This document shows positions 31,606 to 44,500 of a DNA stretch of 64,000 nt, piece by piece. Location: positions 744,001-808,000 of the forward strand of contig OX359195.1 of NCBI GenBank assembly GCA_947172415.1, read 5' to 3'. The notes under the pieces were generated by a model. The model was given only the letters and a program-made list of their open reading frames with translations. It was not told the origin of the DNA and did not search any database. The DNA is from Chondrosia reniformis. Its lineage: Eukaryota; Porifera; Demospongiae; Chondrillida; Chondrillidae. How positions within the stretch are numbered: the first letter of the stretch is position 1; each line of letters opens with the position of its first letter. The position numbers and the translations under genes are program-made.

Positions 31606-33757
31606 GTAACTCTTTTTGTAACAAATAATTTTAAATAATCAGAAATTTATATATTATGGAGCACAAGTGTATAATATTAGAAGAGACCATCTTTAGATAC
31701 TTTAGGAGTCTAAAGTGTAACATATATGATTCTGCATCTATATATATACATAGCTAGAGATTTATAGCTATATAGAATATATATATATTTTCGGCCATCC
31801 CTACTTAGAGAGTACTGCCGTATACACTCTCTGATATGCCTTTGTAAATTTTTCTGGTCCAGGAATTTATTTGTATATATAATACTAAAATTGACATACA
31901 TATAATTACATACGTATGTACATTTTTGATTAAGTAATTTTTTTCAGTTTAGTCAGATTGTGAAAGTATAATCTTTGTTGTATTGATATAGCTAATAAAT
32001 CAAAGGTTAAAACCTTTTTGGAAGAGAATCACGATTTTATAAAGTATGAGTGCAATTTCAAGAGAATAGCAACTGATCTACTCAGTGCCCGAGCAGTCAA
32101 CCGAGGAGAGTGTGAGAGACTTGATCAGCATCCCTTGGAGGACGCCAACCAGTACATGTTCCTCATCCTTCAGGAGGACCCCTCAGTTACAAAGCTGTTA
32201 AAAGTAGCCAATGCACTAGAAAAGGATCCAACACATGATTGTAACCAAGAACTTGCCTCCAGAATAAGACAGTTTGCAGGTATGTACGTATCTACTGTAT
32301 GGCTACATGTAGGATACAATGTACTGTTATATATATATATATCTATATATATATAAATAGATGAGGCTATGTTTGGGCACATCGATCTCTACTTCTAGTG
32401 ATGCGCCCAAACATAGAAGTGATGTGTATAGTTAAGTTTCAGTATGCCACTTCTGCAATGTTAGCCTTACCATATAATCACTGTCTTGTTTCGTTACTTT
32501 TTTAGACGTGCCAATCACTGTTATAGTGCCATCCCTACTTTTAACTTCATTTTTGGGGCTGCGGCGCCCCTATATTGTTTTCAGAAATTATGTTAACATA
32601 TGGCTTCCTGTTTGTAACCTTGTATTATACAGTACAAGTTACAAACTATAATATATGCGTCACCAAAATGGCGGACGTTCGGCTGGCTTTCGTTTTCTAG
32701 CTTAAAACTAGCTTTCTCTTCCTTAGCGTCGAGCATTAAACGAACGAAAACGATTTAGAAACCACCTTTACTAATACTATGTAACGTAAAGCCTGCGTAA
32801 AAACGTTTTCTATGAGATATAACCTTGACAAATTAAAGGCCATCAAGCGACGACCGGATGCGGTTCACCGGACATCTATGAACTATGTATAAGCCAAGTG
32901 GTTCGAGTTTTAAACTCGAACTTCTTGTTTTTGAATGTTTTTATTTATAACTTGTATATATACTTATATGAGGCTAAGGAACATACTAAGAATAATGTAG
33001 TGACCATACTATTTTACTAAACAGCAGCAAACTTTACCATATACATCTCACTAACACAAAATCATATAGAGATATATATATTCCACTTGAATACTTGAAC
33101 TATAATGCACCACCTCCAAACTTGGTGCTTGTGTATGACTGTCTGGGAAGTGCGGCCTGGTAGCCTTAAGTGGTGAGGGCTTAATGCACCCAGGCAGTTG
33201 GGCTATGTACCTGGGCGGACAGGCCTGGTAGCCTTAGTGGCAATGGTTATATTACATATCCAGGTATATGGCCCTGTGCCCTTTACCCACAACTGGTTTG
33301 CATTTAGTACACATTACCTGTAAACATGTGCTTGGGCACTTTAATAATGATAATACCCAATTGTATAAGTCTGTTAGAACACAATCTGGTAAAAGTTTAC
33401 ATGAAGTATTCAGAATTTGGGTCATTTTCAGCTGTTACTTGTATACAAAATGTACAAATTTGTACCCTTTCAATATAAAACTGTATACACTTGTACAAGA
33501 AACAGCTGCAAATTCTGAATAGCTGCTGATTTTAAGGGATTATACCAGATTGTCACATAGGTAATGAGATATAAAGTGTGTCATTAGATATATGAGATTC
33601 CTCTTGATAGGTTGTAGTGTTAACTCTTCTTATACATGTACACTTAGGTGAACCAGGAGATTTGGATATTCAAACAAGTAGTGAGAGACAGGAACAGGAA
33701 AATGAACCATTAACATTAACAGTACAAGCTGAGATTCACCAAGCTGGCCACAATTAG
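28173..33757 (+). CDS. R3: receptor-ROCO gene with one CARD-like module
   Basis: Three exons: 28173-31605, 31992-32279 (module A, 96 codons) and 33648-33757 (terminal module C, TAG). All junctions are phase 1. No internal stop or frameshift was found, so this is the simplest apparently intact member: 7TM, ankyrin, Roc, COR-like, CARD-like. Its upstream block is split from the gene by the P-type transposon, so expression may be altered. The second intron carries an inserted element at 32370-32967. Confidence 0.75.
31992..32279 (+). CDS. R3 module A exon: CARD-like domain
   Basis: Phase 1-1, 96 codons, between GATATAG and GTATGT. Near-identical to the R1, R4 and R5 copies; the conserved core FKRIATDLLSARAVNRGECE is present and no stop interrupts it. 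Confidence 0.65.
32370..32967 (+). mobile_element. 598-bp insertion flanked by a 9-bp direct repeat
   Basis: ATGAGGCTA occurs at 32361-32369 and 32968-32976; the other paralogous introns have it once (near 3081 and 42041). The insert starts with a hairpin (TATGTTTGGGC against GCCCAAACATA), has no coding potential, and ends in TATTTATAACTTG. It contains CGAGTTTTAAACTCGAACTT; similar sequence is near 51775-51830. Probably a non-autonomous element of unknown class. Confidence 0.6.
32977..33647 (+). other. Rest of R3 intron 2
   Basis: Non-coding. It holds two copies of a GGCCTGGTAGCCTTA motif (33147 and 33226) and a pair of TTTGCATTTAG/CTGTTACTTGTATAC-like inverted stretches. No gene supported. 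Confidence 0.35.
33648..33757 (+). CDS. R3 terminal module C exon
   Basis: Starts after CACTTAG and ends at TAG 33755-33757. A six-base direct duplication (ATTAAC) adds two residues compared with other copies. Confidence 0.6.
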
Positions 33758-34129
33758 ACAAATCTTATAATTACAGAATGATCAATTGAAAAAATAGAAT
33801 CTTTGATGTTACAAATCTTGCCGTACGTATATGTAATAATGAATTACATACTTAATTAACATTTTTTTGCACATACATACGTAATACTCAATCATTATAT
33901 CAGTTTTGGAAGTCTCTTCAATATTTATCTTAATTTTTTGTAATCAATTATTTTGGATATTAAGCACATGCATTTATTGCAGCTACACATTTACCCAAAT
34001 GGTGCCACTTGTGTCAGTATCATATATATATATATGTATATACAGACAAAGCTCATGGCAGTCGGAGAACAGCAATTAATAATTACCTGCAACTATATAT
34101 ATAGCAGCCACCCATCACCCTTAATGGGC

Positions 34130-34500
34130 AAGCCCTGAGAGAGATGAAGGAGTTGTTTTCCTATATATCTGGGCAGTGAGATGGTATATAAGGTGCCATC
34201 CTGGAGAAAATTGGGGAGCTATCGGTGGAGGAGCAGTTACGACATAGAGAAGGGCTGCAGTGGTTTGGTCATGTGTGGAGGATGCCAGCCCATCGCCTCC
34301 AGAGGGAACTTTGAATTCTGCGTTGCACAGAGATAAATCTTGCATTGCAGACCAAGTGGAAGGAACAGACCTCCAGGTGGGGCTACTGATGTGACCCAAT
34401 TAATGATGACCTTAGGAGTATGACTAACTGAACAGAGGCAATCCAGGACCCTGCCAACTCAGGATTGTCTCCTAGAGGTAATAACAAGCAAATCCTGCCC
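34130..34500 (+). mobile_element. LINE 3' fragment, internally deleted
   Basis: Encodes EKIGELSVEEQLRHREGLQW and FGHVWRMPAHRLQRE, the C-terminal end of a LINE ORF2. It is a shortened copy of the fragment at 51900-52500; the shared flanks show that the segments upstream of R4 and R5 are duplicates. Confidence 0.65.
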
Positions 34501-35124
34501 ACATCCCAGTGGACATGCATGGTGAATGGGGGAGGAGGAAGAGGTATATATATACAGTATATTTACACTCTTAAGACCACTGCAAATTCTCATTAACCAT
34601 ATATATGTATATGCATAGACACACTATGTTTATGGAGTTGAACAAGGGGAATTCCCGAAACTTGCCACTGGGTGACGTATCCATCATTTTGGGTAATGTT
34701 TTTGTGTCTCTTATCTTAAGAGTAGGAATGACAATTTGTATGTATATGTACATGTTTTGTAGTCATAGCTTGCTTGATAAATAAATTTTATTGCGTAGGT
34801 GTATTGACCTTATAACATTGCGATTGTCAAGTACAGTTTTCTTGTAAACTAGCATATTGTAATGGATATATACAACCTTAATTCTGTCGTCACTGATATC
34901 TACATATATATATATACAGTGTACGTATATGCAGTAAAACCATATATAAGTTATATGATATCATCGTGTAAACTGATGTAGAGAACTTGCAAGAGTGGAA
35001 TTAAGGCTTATCGGTAAGACTGATTTCTCTTATTCTTTTATACATCTTTTTGCAAACTGCATCTCCAATCAGTAAGGAACAAAATTTGAGCGAAAATTTA
35101 GTGAATATCCTAACCAATTGAAAT
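34501..35124 (+). promoter_or_regulatory. Upstream region of R4
   Basis: Shares long stretches with 52560-53340 upstream of R5 (GACACACTATGTTTATGGAG, TGATAAATAAATTTTATTGC, GCGATTGTCAAGTACAG). It is unrelated to the R2/R3/R6 upstream block, so the two receptor subtypes have different promoters. No core promoter element is assigned. Confidence 0.4.
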
Positions 35125-38100
35125 ATGTCGAATTATTCCGACCGGAGGAATTTCTCCGTAAACAATGTACTGGAAAATTGCGATATTATTGGAGTTGATT
35201 ACGGCACAGATGAGTTATCTCCAGAAATTTGGATCACTACTAATTCTCTAGTCGCAACCTCATTCGCTTCTCTGGCAATATTCATTATGTTGATCGGCTG
35301 CGTTATCAGTAGTCTAGTATGTGGAGTCGCAACTCTTAACAAAGCTCTAAAATCATGGCTGGGTGTCTCTTATGTGATTGACCTCACCTTCGCTGTGGTA
35401 TTGATGTCAATATACACACCAGTGCACCTCTACACCATTACACAGGGAAATTGGACGATTGGAGGAGATACGAATTGCGAACGTCATGGTGCATGTACTG
35501 CAATGTCAACAGTAATATTAAGTTTGATATTCAATAAGGAAATCGCTTTGTTCTTATCCACTCTTGATCCCAATTTTATTTTTCCTGCAAATAAGGGTCC
35601 GCATATATATGTTTTGGGTTTTATTATTGGCATTGTTTCTTTCATTCACTTTGTTCCCTTTTATTCCTTCGTCTCATACTTCAATCAAGATCTAGCTCTT
35701 TGTGTGTGGTTTTTTGGTGGTATGATTTTCTTATTTGCCGTAATGTACTTTTCTAAATTAGCGCTGATTTTTACGAACTGGTTTGCAATTGGATCATTTT
35801 ATCCTGAATTCAGCAACCTACGTAGCAAATATACGTCTACGTCTAAGTTAGCTCGGGATCCAATACGAGCGCTCCAGGCGTATCCGGCTGCTATTATTAA
35901 GAAAAAATGGAACAAAAGGCGTAGGTTCTTCATTATCGCAGAAATGATACTTTTACACGTGGAACTTGCACTTCGCTTGATTTTACTAGTACCAGCATAT
36001 CATGTAGAACTGAATGTACAATCAGTACTGACAATGGTACTCGTCCTACTGTGGCTCGTCTGGAGTTGTGTAATATCACCATTAAGAACTATTGTACATA
36101 CTCCAATGCAAAGGAAAACGATAAAAAAATTGTATTTTCAGCTCAAGGAGATATTATTACTTTGTGGCAAACGAAAAATAGAAAGATTTGACCTTGTACT
36201 TGAACCATTGAGTATTGAAACAATTTTAAAAGATGGCAATTTAGCAACTATTGAACAACTAATACAAACAGGAGATATTCAATTGGTGTTTCAGGACCGT
36301 TTACACCATAACAAATTTAAGACTGCATTAATACTATCATCACAGCATGGTAACACTAACTTGGTAAAAACACTATTACAAGCAGGAGCCGAAGTAGATC
36401 AAGTAGTGGAAGGAAATTTGACAACAGCTCTAGAATATGCTTGTTTCTATGGACATGATAGTGTGGTGAAAGTTCTATTGAAGAATGGAAGTAAACCAAA
36501 TGGAAATGATAAATATGGAAAAGCCACAGGAATACCACTAGCTGAGGCAGTTAGAAGATGTCATGGAAACATTGTTAAAATGTTGTTATTACATGGAGCA
36601 GATCCTAACATGGTTGATTGTCATTTAGGTTTGTCACCTATGGAGTGGGTTACCCGACAGAGGTGGTGGTACAATATGAGAGATAGTAAGCATATTTCGG
36701 CGCTCTTGCTGAAAGCTGGGGCTGTATTTTCTACAAAGGGTGCTAAGACAAGAGAAGAGATTGATATACTTTTACATTTTAGAGAGTTTTTGTCATTCTG
36801 CACTCATAAATCTGTTGTGGTAATAGGTAACAGTCATCATGGTAAAACTACTCTTGTAGCTTCATTGAGAAATGAGGGCAGATGCTTAAAGAAATTGGTC
36901 AATCGTATAAAAAAGATGAATATTATCACAGAACGTACAGCCGGTATTGACACTGTTCCATTTGACAGCAAGAAATATGGCAGAGTGCTGTTCTTTGATT
37001 TTGCTGGTCAAGAAGCATATCACGGACCTCACCAAGCATTCCTAAGAGCTCTCCTTCCCAGACCAGGCGTATCACTGAGCTTTTTAATGTTGGTCAAGTC
37101 AACAGACTCAGAAAGTACAATCCTCAGTCAGTTGAAAAGATGGCTTCAACCATTAATAAGCATTCCTAATGTTCCTGAGAATGTTAAGGTAAAGGTGATT
37201 CTGGTTGGTAGTTTTGCTGATCAACTTTCAGTTGCTAAAAGTGAAGTATTAACTACGCTTCAAAGATGTCTAGATCAAATTAAAGGAAGAGATCAAAACT
37301 GGTTGGAATTTGGTAAGCCTTGTGTATTAGACTGTAGGTACTCAGAATCTGCTGGAATTGATTACCTTCGAGATCAGATCAGCAGTGTTACCAGTTATGA
37401 GCAGTCTTCAATTGAAACAGGTTATAACCTTCACTGGGTAGTCGCATCAATTAAGGAATCATTTAAACAACTTGGTCCTGCTTTTCAAATAAAGAAATTT
37501 AAATGGAGGATCCAGACTTTGGAAAAACATAATGACTTACCCATCAATCTCCCATCAGCAGATCAGATTTGTAGAGATTTAGCTGCCACTGGTCATGCCT
37601 TGTATTTCCCTAATGAGGAAGATCCAGATGAGAGTTGGCTGGTGTTTGATATACCTATTGTATTGAATAAGATCTATGGCAAGTTCTTTTCTCACTTTAT
37701 CAATAACAACAACTCTCAAACTACATATGGTTTAATAAATCGGCATGATCTTCATTCTTTGGTCCCTAACTATGATATTAATCTGATCTGTAACTTGTTA
37801 ATTTATCTTGAATTTTGTCTTAAAGTTGACGTACGTCTGTTGAAAGAGGTAGAACTACTTGTTAACACAGCCAATGGAGCCCAAAATGAATGGCTTTTCT
37901 TTCCATCACTTACACAAAGTCCGAAACCAGATCAAGTTTTCAGAGCAGACAAGAGATTCAAAGTGTACATCTGCTGGCAAATACACACAATGAATGATCA
38001 GACACTATCTCCTATTGTCCACCAGACAATCCTCCTTCGTCTTGCTGCACACCATGTTTTCAAGCATGAAATATCATCTACAAAGGTTGAGCACTGCTGC

Positions 38101-38557
38101 ATTCTCTGGTACAATGGAATCACGTGGCTCACTGATGAAGATATTGATGTTGCTGTTCAGATTGCAGATCAATCACTGCTCCAGATAGCTTGTAGGGGCT
38201 TATGTGAAGCCGAAAAAGTCCTTGATTATCTCTCTCAAATTGCACAAGAAATCTTGAAGACTTGTAGCTCTTTCAAAATTGAAGTTACACCATATATTAT
38301 TCACCATCCTGATATGCCTGCTGTCAGCAATGATCCTAAGCTAGCTTCAAAGAAGAACATGTATCCAGCTTCAAGCATCTACACTTCTAGAAAGAAAAAT
38401 AGGAAATGTATTCTAAGTCTACCACATGAAGAAGACCATGTTCCCTCTCCTGTTGCTAGGAGCTATATGAGTGAGGTATTTGGCTGTGTTCCTCAACTTG
38501 AAGTACTCAAGCAGCTAACGGCAGTCACAGTCCCTGGACCATCACCACAGCCAAAAG
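35125..38557 (+). CDS. R4 exon 1: 7TM (second subtype), ankyrin, Roc, COR-like
   Basis: It encodes 1144 residues starting MSNYSDRRNFSVNNVLENC. Membrane segments 1 and 7 match the other subtype closely (SLVATSFASLAIFIMLIGCV; SVLTMVLVLLWLVWSCVI). Segments 3 to 5 and their loops are strongly different. The loop GNWTIGGDTNCE is kept, with its sequon and cysteine. Ankyrin repeats, P-loop GNSHHGKT and DFAGQE are intact. It is closest to R5. The leader ATTGAAATATGTCG differs from R2/R3/R6, in line with a separate subtype. Confidence 0.85.
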
Positions 38558-41500
38558 GTAACTCTATTTGTAACAAATAATTTTAATAATCAGAAATTTA
38601 TATAATACATGTACGTTTAATATTAGAGACCATCTTTGTATAAGAGTCCAAAGCTTAACATATTAACTATGATTCTGCATCTACCTACGTATAGCTAAAA
38701 TAAATGAGTTTATATATTTTTCTGGAATTTACTTCTATTTGAAAATCCACATTTAAATATATTTTAGTTACAGTACATAATATGACGTATTTATAGTATT
38801 ATATGACGTATTTATAGTATTATATGACGTATTTATAGTATTATATGAATCAATATTTATTTATATAGCAAAGTTTACCATATCTCGTTAACACAGGATC
38901 AGATAACTGTATAAGTCTGTAATGATATATAAAGTGTGTCATTAGATTATTAATGAGATTCCTCTTGATAGGTTACAGTGTTAACTCTTCTTATACATGT
39001 ACACTTAGGTGAACCGGGAGATTTGAATATTCAAACAAGCAGTGAGAGACAGGAACAGGAAAATCAACCAATAACAGTACAAGCTGAGATTCACCCAACA
39101 GCTCCTGGACCATCATCACAGCCAAAAGGTAACTCTGTTTGTATATTCTTGAAGGGATAATTTCGGGTGACTATTTATAGGAAACATATCAATTCCTTCG
39201 CTTCAACCCCAAATTTACTCAATTAAATCATTACTAACTGTTCAGCTGCATACTGCAGCCTTACTCAGAGTACATGTACAATTAAGACAAATGAAAAGAC
39301 TGCATGCATAACATAATTATACATCTGCACTAATCATTTAAGTTTTCAAAGTCATCCTCTTATAGAATGAGACTAATATAATTATTTATCCTTGAGCTAG
39401 TGCCCTGTTGTATATATGAAAACTTCTATATTTGCACATATTATACATACATAAGAAGATATTATTTAGTCGATAATTTTAATATTCAGAAATTTATATA
39501 ATAAATGTATAATATCAGACAGCTTGCGGTTATGTATATATGTCCTGAATATATAGAACATGATCCTGACTATACTAAACAGTAGCAAACTTTACCATAC
39601 TTAGGTGAACCCGGAGATTTGAGCATCCAAACAAGCAGTGAGAGACAGGAACAGAATAGTCAACCATTAACAGTACAATTGCAAGTTGTGATTCACCCAA
39701 CAAGACCCACATTTACTGGCACATCGATATCACAGCCAAGAGGTAACTCTTAATAATCAGAAATTTATATAAGGTACAATAATAGGATTCTGCATGAAGC
39801 TGAACATATATTTACGGTGCAACCAGGCATAAACTTCCTAAAATTGGTTTAGCTTATAATATTTTAGTGGTAAGCTTTAGGCCTAGGTTACAATACATTA
39901 AATTGAAGCTAAGGACAGCGCCTATCAAATGGTTAAAAAGATGCTTCAATTCACCAGCATTTGTGCTGTTGCTATGGACTACCCAATCACCTTGTAAAAT
40001 CGAATCACATGCACTACGTTTCTAGGCGTTTATTTGTATACATTAAGGTGTTAACGCATTGCTAGCAAACAAACATTAACTACGGCAAAAAGGTCGATTA
40101 CTTTTCACTAGCATTTAATATGTTCTGTTTAACGAATGACGAGAAATATCTTAAACATGAGTCTACTATGTGATGCAGGACAGGAAATTCGTAAATGGCT
40201 ATTTAAGTGGTCTTTGTAAAGCTGTAGATCTCGAGTCTCAAAACTTGCAGTTTAATAGGACCTATTGGAGAGGAAATCTCGTAGGAGAGTTAGTTCTACT
40301 TCATAAATGTCTTCTTAGGCCTAAGGTATGCGAATGCTAAAGTTATTTCAAGATTTTACTAACTGTTTTTATTGTGGTCCACGCCCAAAATTTTTATTAC
40401 TTTCATTTCCTTGTCTTTGAGAAACGATGCCGTTTTTGATGTTTTTGGCTCTGTAACTTTTTAGACACATGTCATAAGTCCACACTGGAGAAGTTTCATA
40501 ACATTCAAATTCGAAATGAAGGTGCTGAAACATTTCCTAGCATCGTACCCTGTTAGCGAATGGAAACGAATATCTTCACTGTAGAAGGTTTTAGCAATAA
40601 AAGCCTCTGTAAATTTATAGACAGATCTATGCCTAATATAAGTATAAAACAATATATTTAATATACTAAGGTACCGGGAAGTTGATATATAAAAATGAAA
40701 ATGGCAGTCAGTCAGATTCAGAGAGGGCGCTCTCGAAAACCACACAAGCTATCCTGACCAATCGTTTACGAGAAGTATCTACATTTAGCAGAGCTTCTTC
40801 GTTGTAAGTTTCAAAGTTATCAGTTGTTTATCTTAGGAGATACAGACAGAAATGTGCGGTCGGCCATTTTAGGAAGTTTATGCCTGGGTGCACCGTATAT
40901 ATTTATGATTCTGCATCTATATAGCTAGAGATTTATAGCTATAATAAATGGGTTTGTATATTTTTCTGGAATTTACTTAATCAAAAACCCACATTTATTG
41001 ACATATATTAGTTACAGTATGTGTAAGGTAACTCTATTATTTGTAACAATAATAATCAGAAATTTATATAATATGTAGCACAAGTGTATAATATTAGAAG
41101 AGATCATCTTTAGATACTTTAGGAGTCAGAAGTGTAACATATGATTCTGCATCTACATGTAACGATTGTATATGACGTAGCATTATTGGTTTTATATAAA
41201 AAAGGAGTAAAAAGGAGTCTTAGTTAGATTAGACAGTGTTTGGTCAGCTCTCTTATATAGCTGCTGTTATTATTAAAAGTTATACAAGTGTCTGCGCCCG
41301 TTTACGACCGTTCTTGCTCACGTTTGTCCTTCTTTGTAACGCTACATTCGGTTTTCACTCACCTTGGATTGCTGAACGACAGGGCTGGTGTTACATACAT
41401 ACGTAGCTAGAGATTTATAGCTAGAATATTTGAGTTTGTTAATTTTTCTGGTCCAGGAATTTACTTAATCGAAACTGTACATATGTACGTAACCATGTAT

Positions 41501-44500
41501 ATATGTCAATTTTAGTACATGTTACTTTGGGTCCTATTATTCTGCTTTTCATACTTTATTAAGACATTAAAAAGACCATGTACTACATTAATTAGTTATA
41601 ATTATACAAAAAATAGTATTACTGTATATGGAAAAATATTTTTTTCAGTTTAGTCAGATTGTAAATGCATATAATCTTTGTTTTATTGATATAGCTTATG
41701 AATCAAAGGTTAAAACCTTTTTAGAAGAGAATCATGATTTTATAAAGTATGAGTGCAATTTCAAGAGAATAGCATCTGATCTACTCAATGCCAGAGCAGT
41801 CAACCAGGGAGAGTGCGAGAGACTTGATCAGGAGGACGCCAACCAGTACATGTTCCTCATCCTTCAGAAGGACCCCTCAGTTACAAAACTGTTAAAAGTA
41901 GCCAGTGCACTAGAAAGCGATCCAACACATGATTGTAACCAAAAACTTGCCTCCAGAATAAGACAGTTTGCAGGTATGTATGTACTATATGTTTACATAA
42001 GATACAATGTAGTGAATATATATAACCCTTTTATATAGATATATGAGGCTAAGAAACATACTAAGTATAATGTAGTGATAAGGGGTACTTGTACATGTTG
42101 CAATCATTATGATAGAGAAATTATTTGAGCAATCAGCAAATAAAACACTTCTTTAAAACAAAGACTAAAACGTTTCGACCCGTGGGTCTTCATCAGTTAG
42201 GATTCTACACTGCAAAAAAAGAGCATTAAAACAACCAGACAAGGTTAAAATAACCCAATTTCTCCATTGTTAAAACAACAATTAGAAGTGTAGAAATAAC
42301 CACACATGGTTGTATTAGGAATTTATGGTTAATTTAATAAAAAGACTCTTAATGGCTAAGAGGTGGGTTGTTTCTACCACTATAATATTGGTTGTTTTAA
42401 CAACATTATATAGGAGGTTAATACAAACTTTACTCCCCATTTAAATTAAAGACTGTCTGTGTCATTTTAAATACTTTATATGTTAATTCTACTAGAATGA
42501 AATGTTAAAATGAATTAATCTATATATATACTATATAATATAAAATATATACATTGTAAAAAAGTGTGGTGAACGTCACTGTCAAAGATTGTGAGGATAC
42601 AGTTTTCTGGTGAGGATTACCACCTTCTGCTGTAATGATACATTTTTGTGGTGATGTTCACTACAAATGATATCATGATTATATAGTCTGTCCTGTATGC
42701 AGGAATGTGACCCGAGCGAGCACGTGCCACGTGAGGCCTGCAATGAGGGAACACACCATTTCTCCCATACTTTTGCATCCCATATAACTATATATATTTT
42801 TATTTCTGTATATATGAAATAAATGAACTTATGATTTTTTTTAGTATTTTGTATTGTAGAATTAAATATTATTTCATACCTGAAACAATGTTGATTCCTT
42901 CAACCGGGGTACAGCAGTAGAGTGACCGACAAACTTTCAAGACATTCTGATTTTACGAATTATATCAATACCACTTTAACAGTGTACAAAACGAAAGCAT
43001 GACCAATTGATAATGAAATTGCAGCATGCATGCAGTTGCCTCACACATACTTAATAATAAAGTGGTAAAGTGATGTACAATTGTTTATCTGTACAAATGA
43101 AGGTGCGTTTTGCATACAGTGGGCGGTAATGGGGAAGAACATTCATTGGCATGGCTACATGAGCAGAGGTACACTTGATAACGTAAGAGTGAAAGTGAGT
43201 ATCAAAAAATTCGGATGAAAATACTTGAAATGAGAAAATGACAGTATCATTAACAACAACAATGTCAAGCACTTTCCCAAACTCGGGTGACATTGGATCA
43301 TAATGCAGCAACAAGTACACCCCTTTACGGTAGAGTGAAGAGTGAATTTTTACCCAATTTGGGTGTTCAACCATAGAGCCATCATTCATTGTGGGAAAAA
43401 GTGTCAAAATTTCTCTTCTGACATGCTCTGCTTCAACTTGTAGTGCATAAATGGTTTTCTTGGGACTTGACTCAAAGGCAGTATGAAGGTAAGGACGTTC
43501 GGAATGTACCTTATAACATTGCCACAGTTGGTGCTTCTTAGCAACTGTTTTGGCCACATTTTTGAAATTGCTACGTCTAGAAGCCCTCTTAACAAAGCTT
43601 AGTTTTGACTCTTGACGCATTGTCCATGAGTGAATAAGTGGACCAAACATTTCAATCTGTGATGGATAATGGACCATGTAATGAAATTTTGGAATAATCC
43701 GGAACTCAGGATACAACTGCTTGAAATCAGTCAACTTCTCTTCAATCAGAAGTCTGAGATACGCAATGGTATCATATGTGCAGGTAGTAGACACTGCAAT
43801 GCTGCATATTCTAAGAAGCAGTAGGAACGACACCCAGTTCTTGTCACCTTCTGGAACTTTATCGCCAATGATGAGGGGGAAATTGAAACATAGGGCCAAC
43901 ATTTGCGATGCACTTTGGCGAATACGAATTGGCTGCTCCTGAAGGGAAGATGGCTTATCACAAATAAAATCAAAGGAGTCTATTCTTTCATTCAACAGTT
44001 TAACTGAGAAGTATTTCTGCTGCACACAATGGGAAATGAGACATTTCATCTCATAGGGCACAACTCCTTCAAACAGGTCATGCATAATGTCATGAGGAAG
44101 GCTGGTCGCTACTGAAAACCCAGGAACATCTTCTAATACTGAATATCGATTAATGCCAAAATTAGTTGAGTAGTGACTTTTCAAGGGTCCTTCCAACAAC
44201 CGACATTGTTGAAAGTGTGTTTCAGGGCAACGTAATTGGCAATTATCTTCCGTCACACACAACTGACTTTGATCAGTTGTGATCATGCAACTCCTACAGA
44301 TTCGCAAAGCAAATGACATGCTTTCTTTGAAACCTCCTACAGCATGTGCTGCCAGATTGTCTGCTAAAAATGCAAGTAGTCCTCCAAAAAAGGTACGTGT
44401 TTCACAGCCAATTGTGATAGGAATGCCATCACAAAATAGAGCTTTCAAGTCGTCAACAAAAGGTGACATAAAAGTATCCATTCCATATTTGCAAATATCT

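Noticed and set aside
38781..38843. Three-unit 21-bp repeat as a CRISPR-like array
   Set aside because: Units are directly adjacent without spacers and the genome is eukaryotic.
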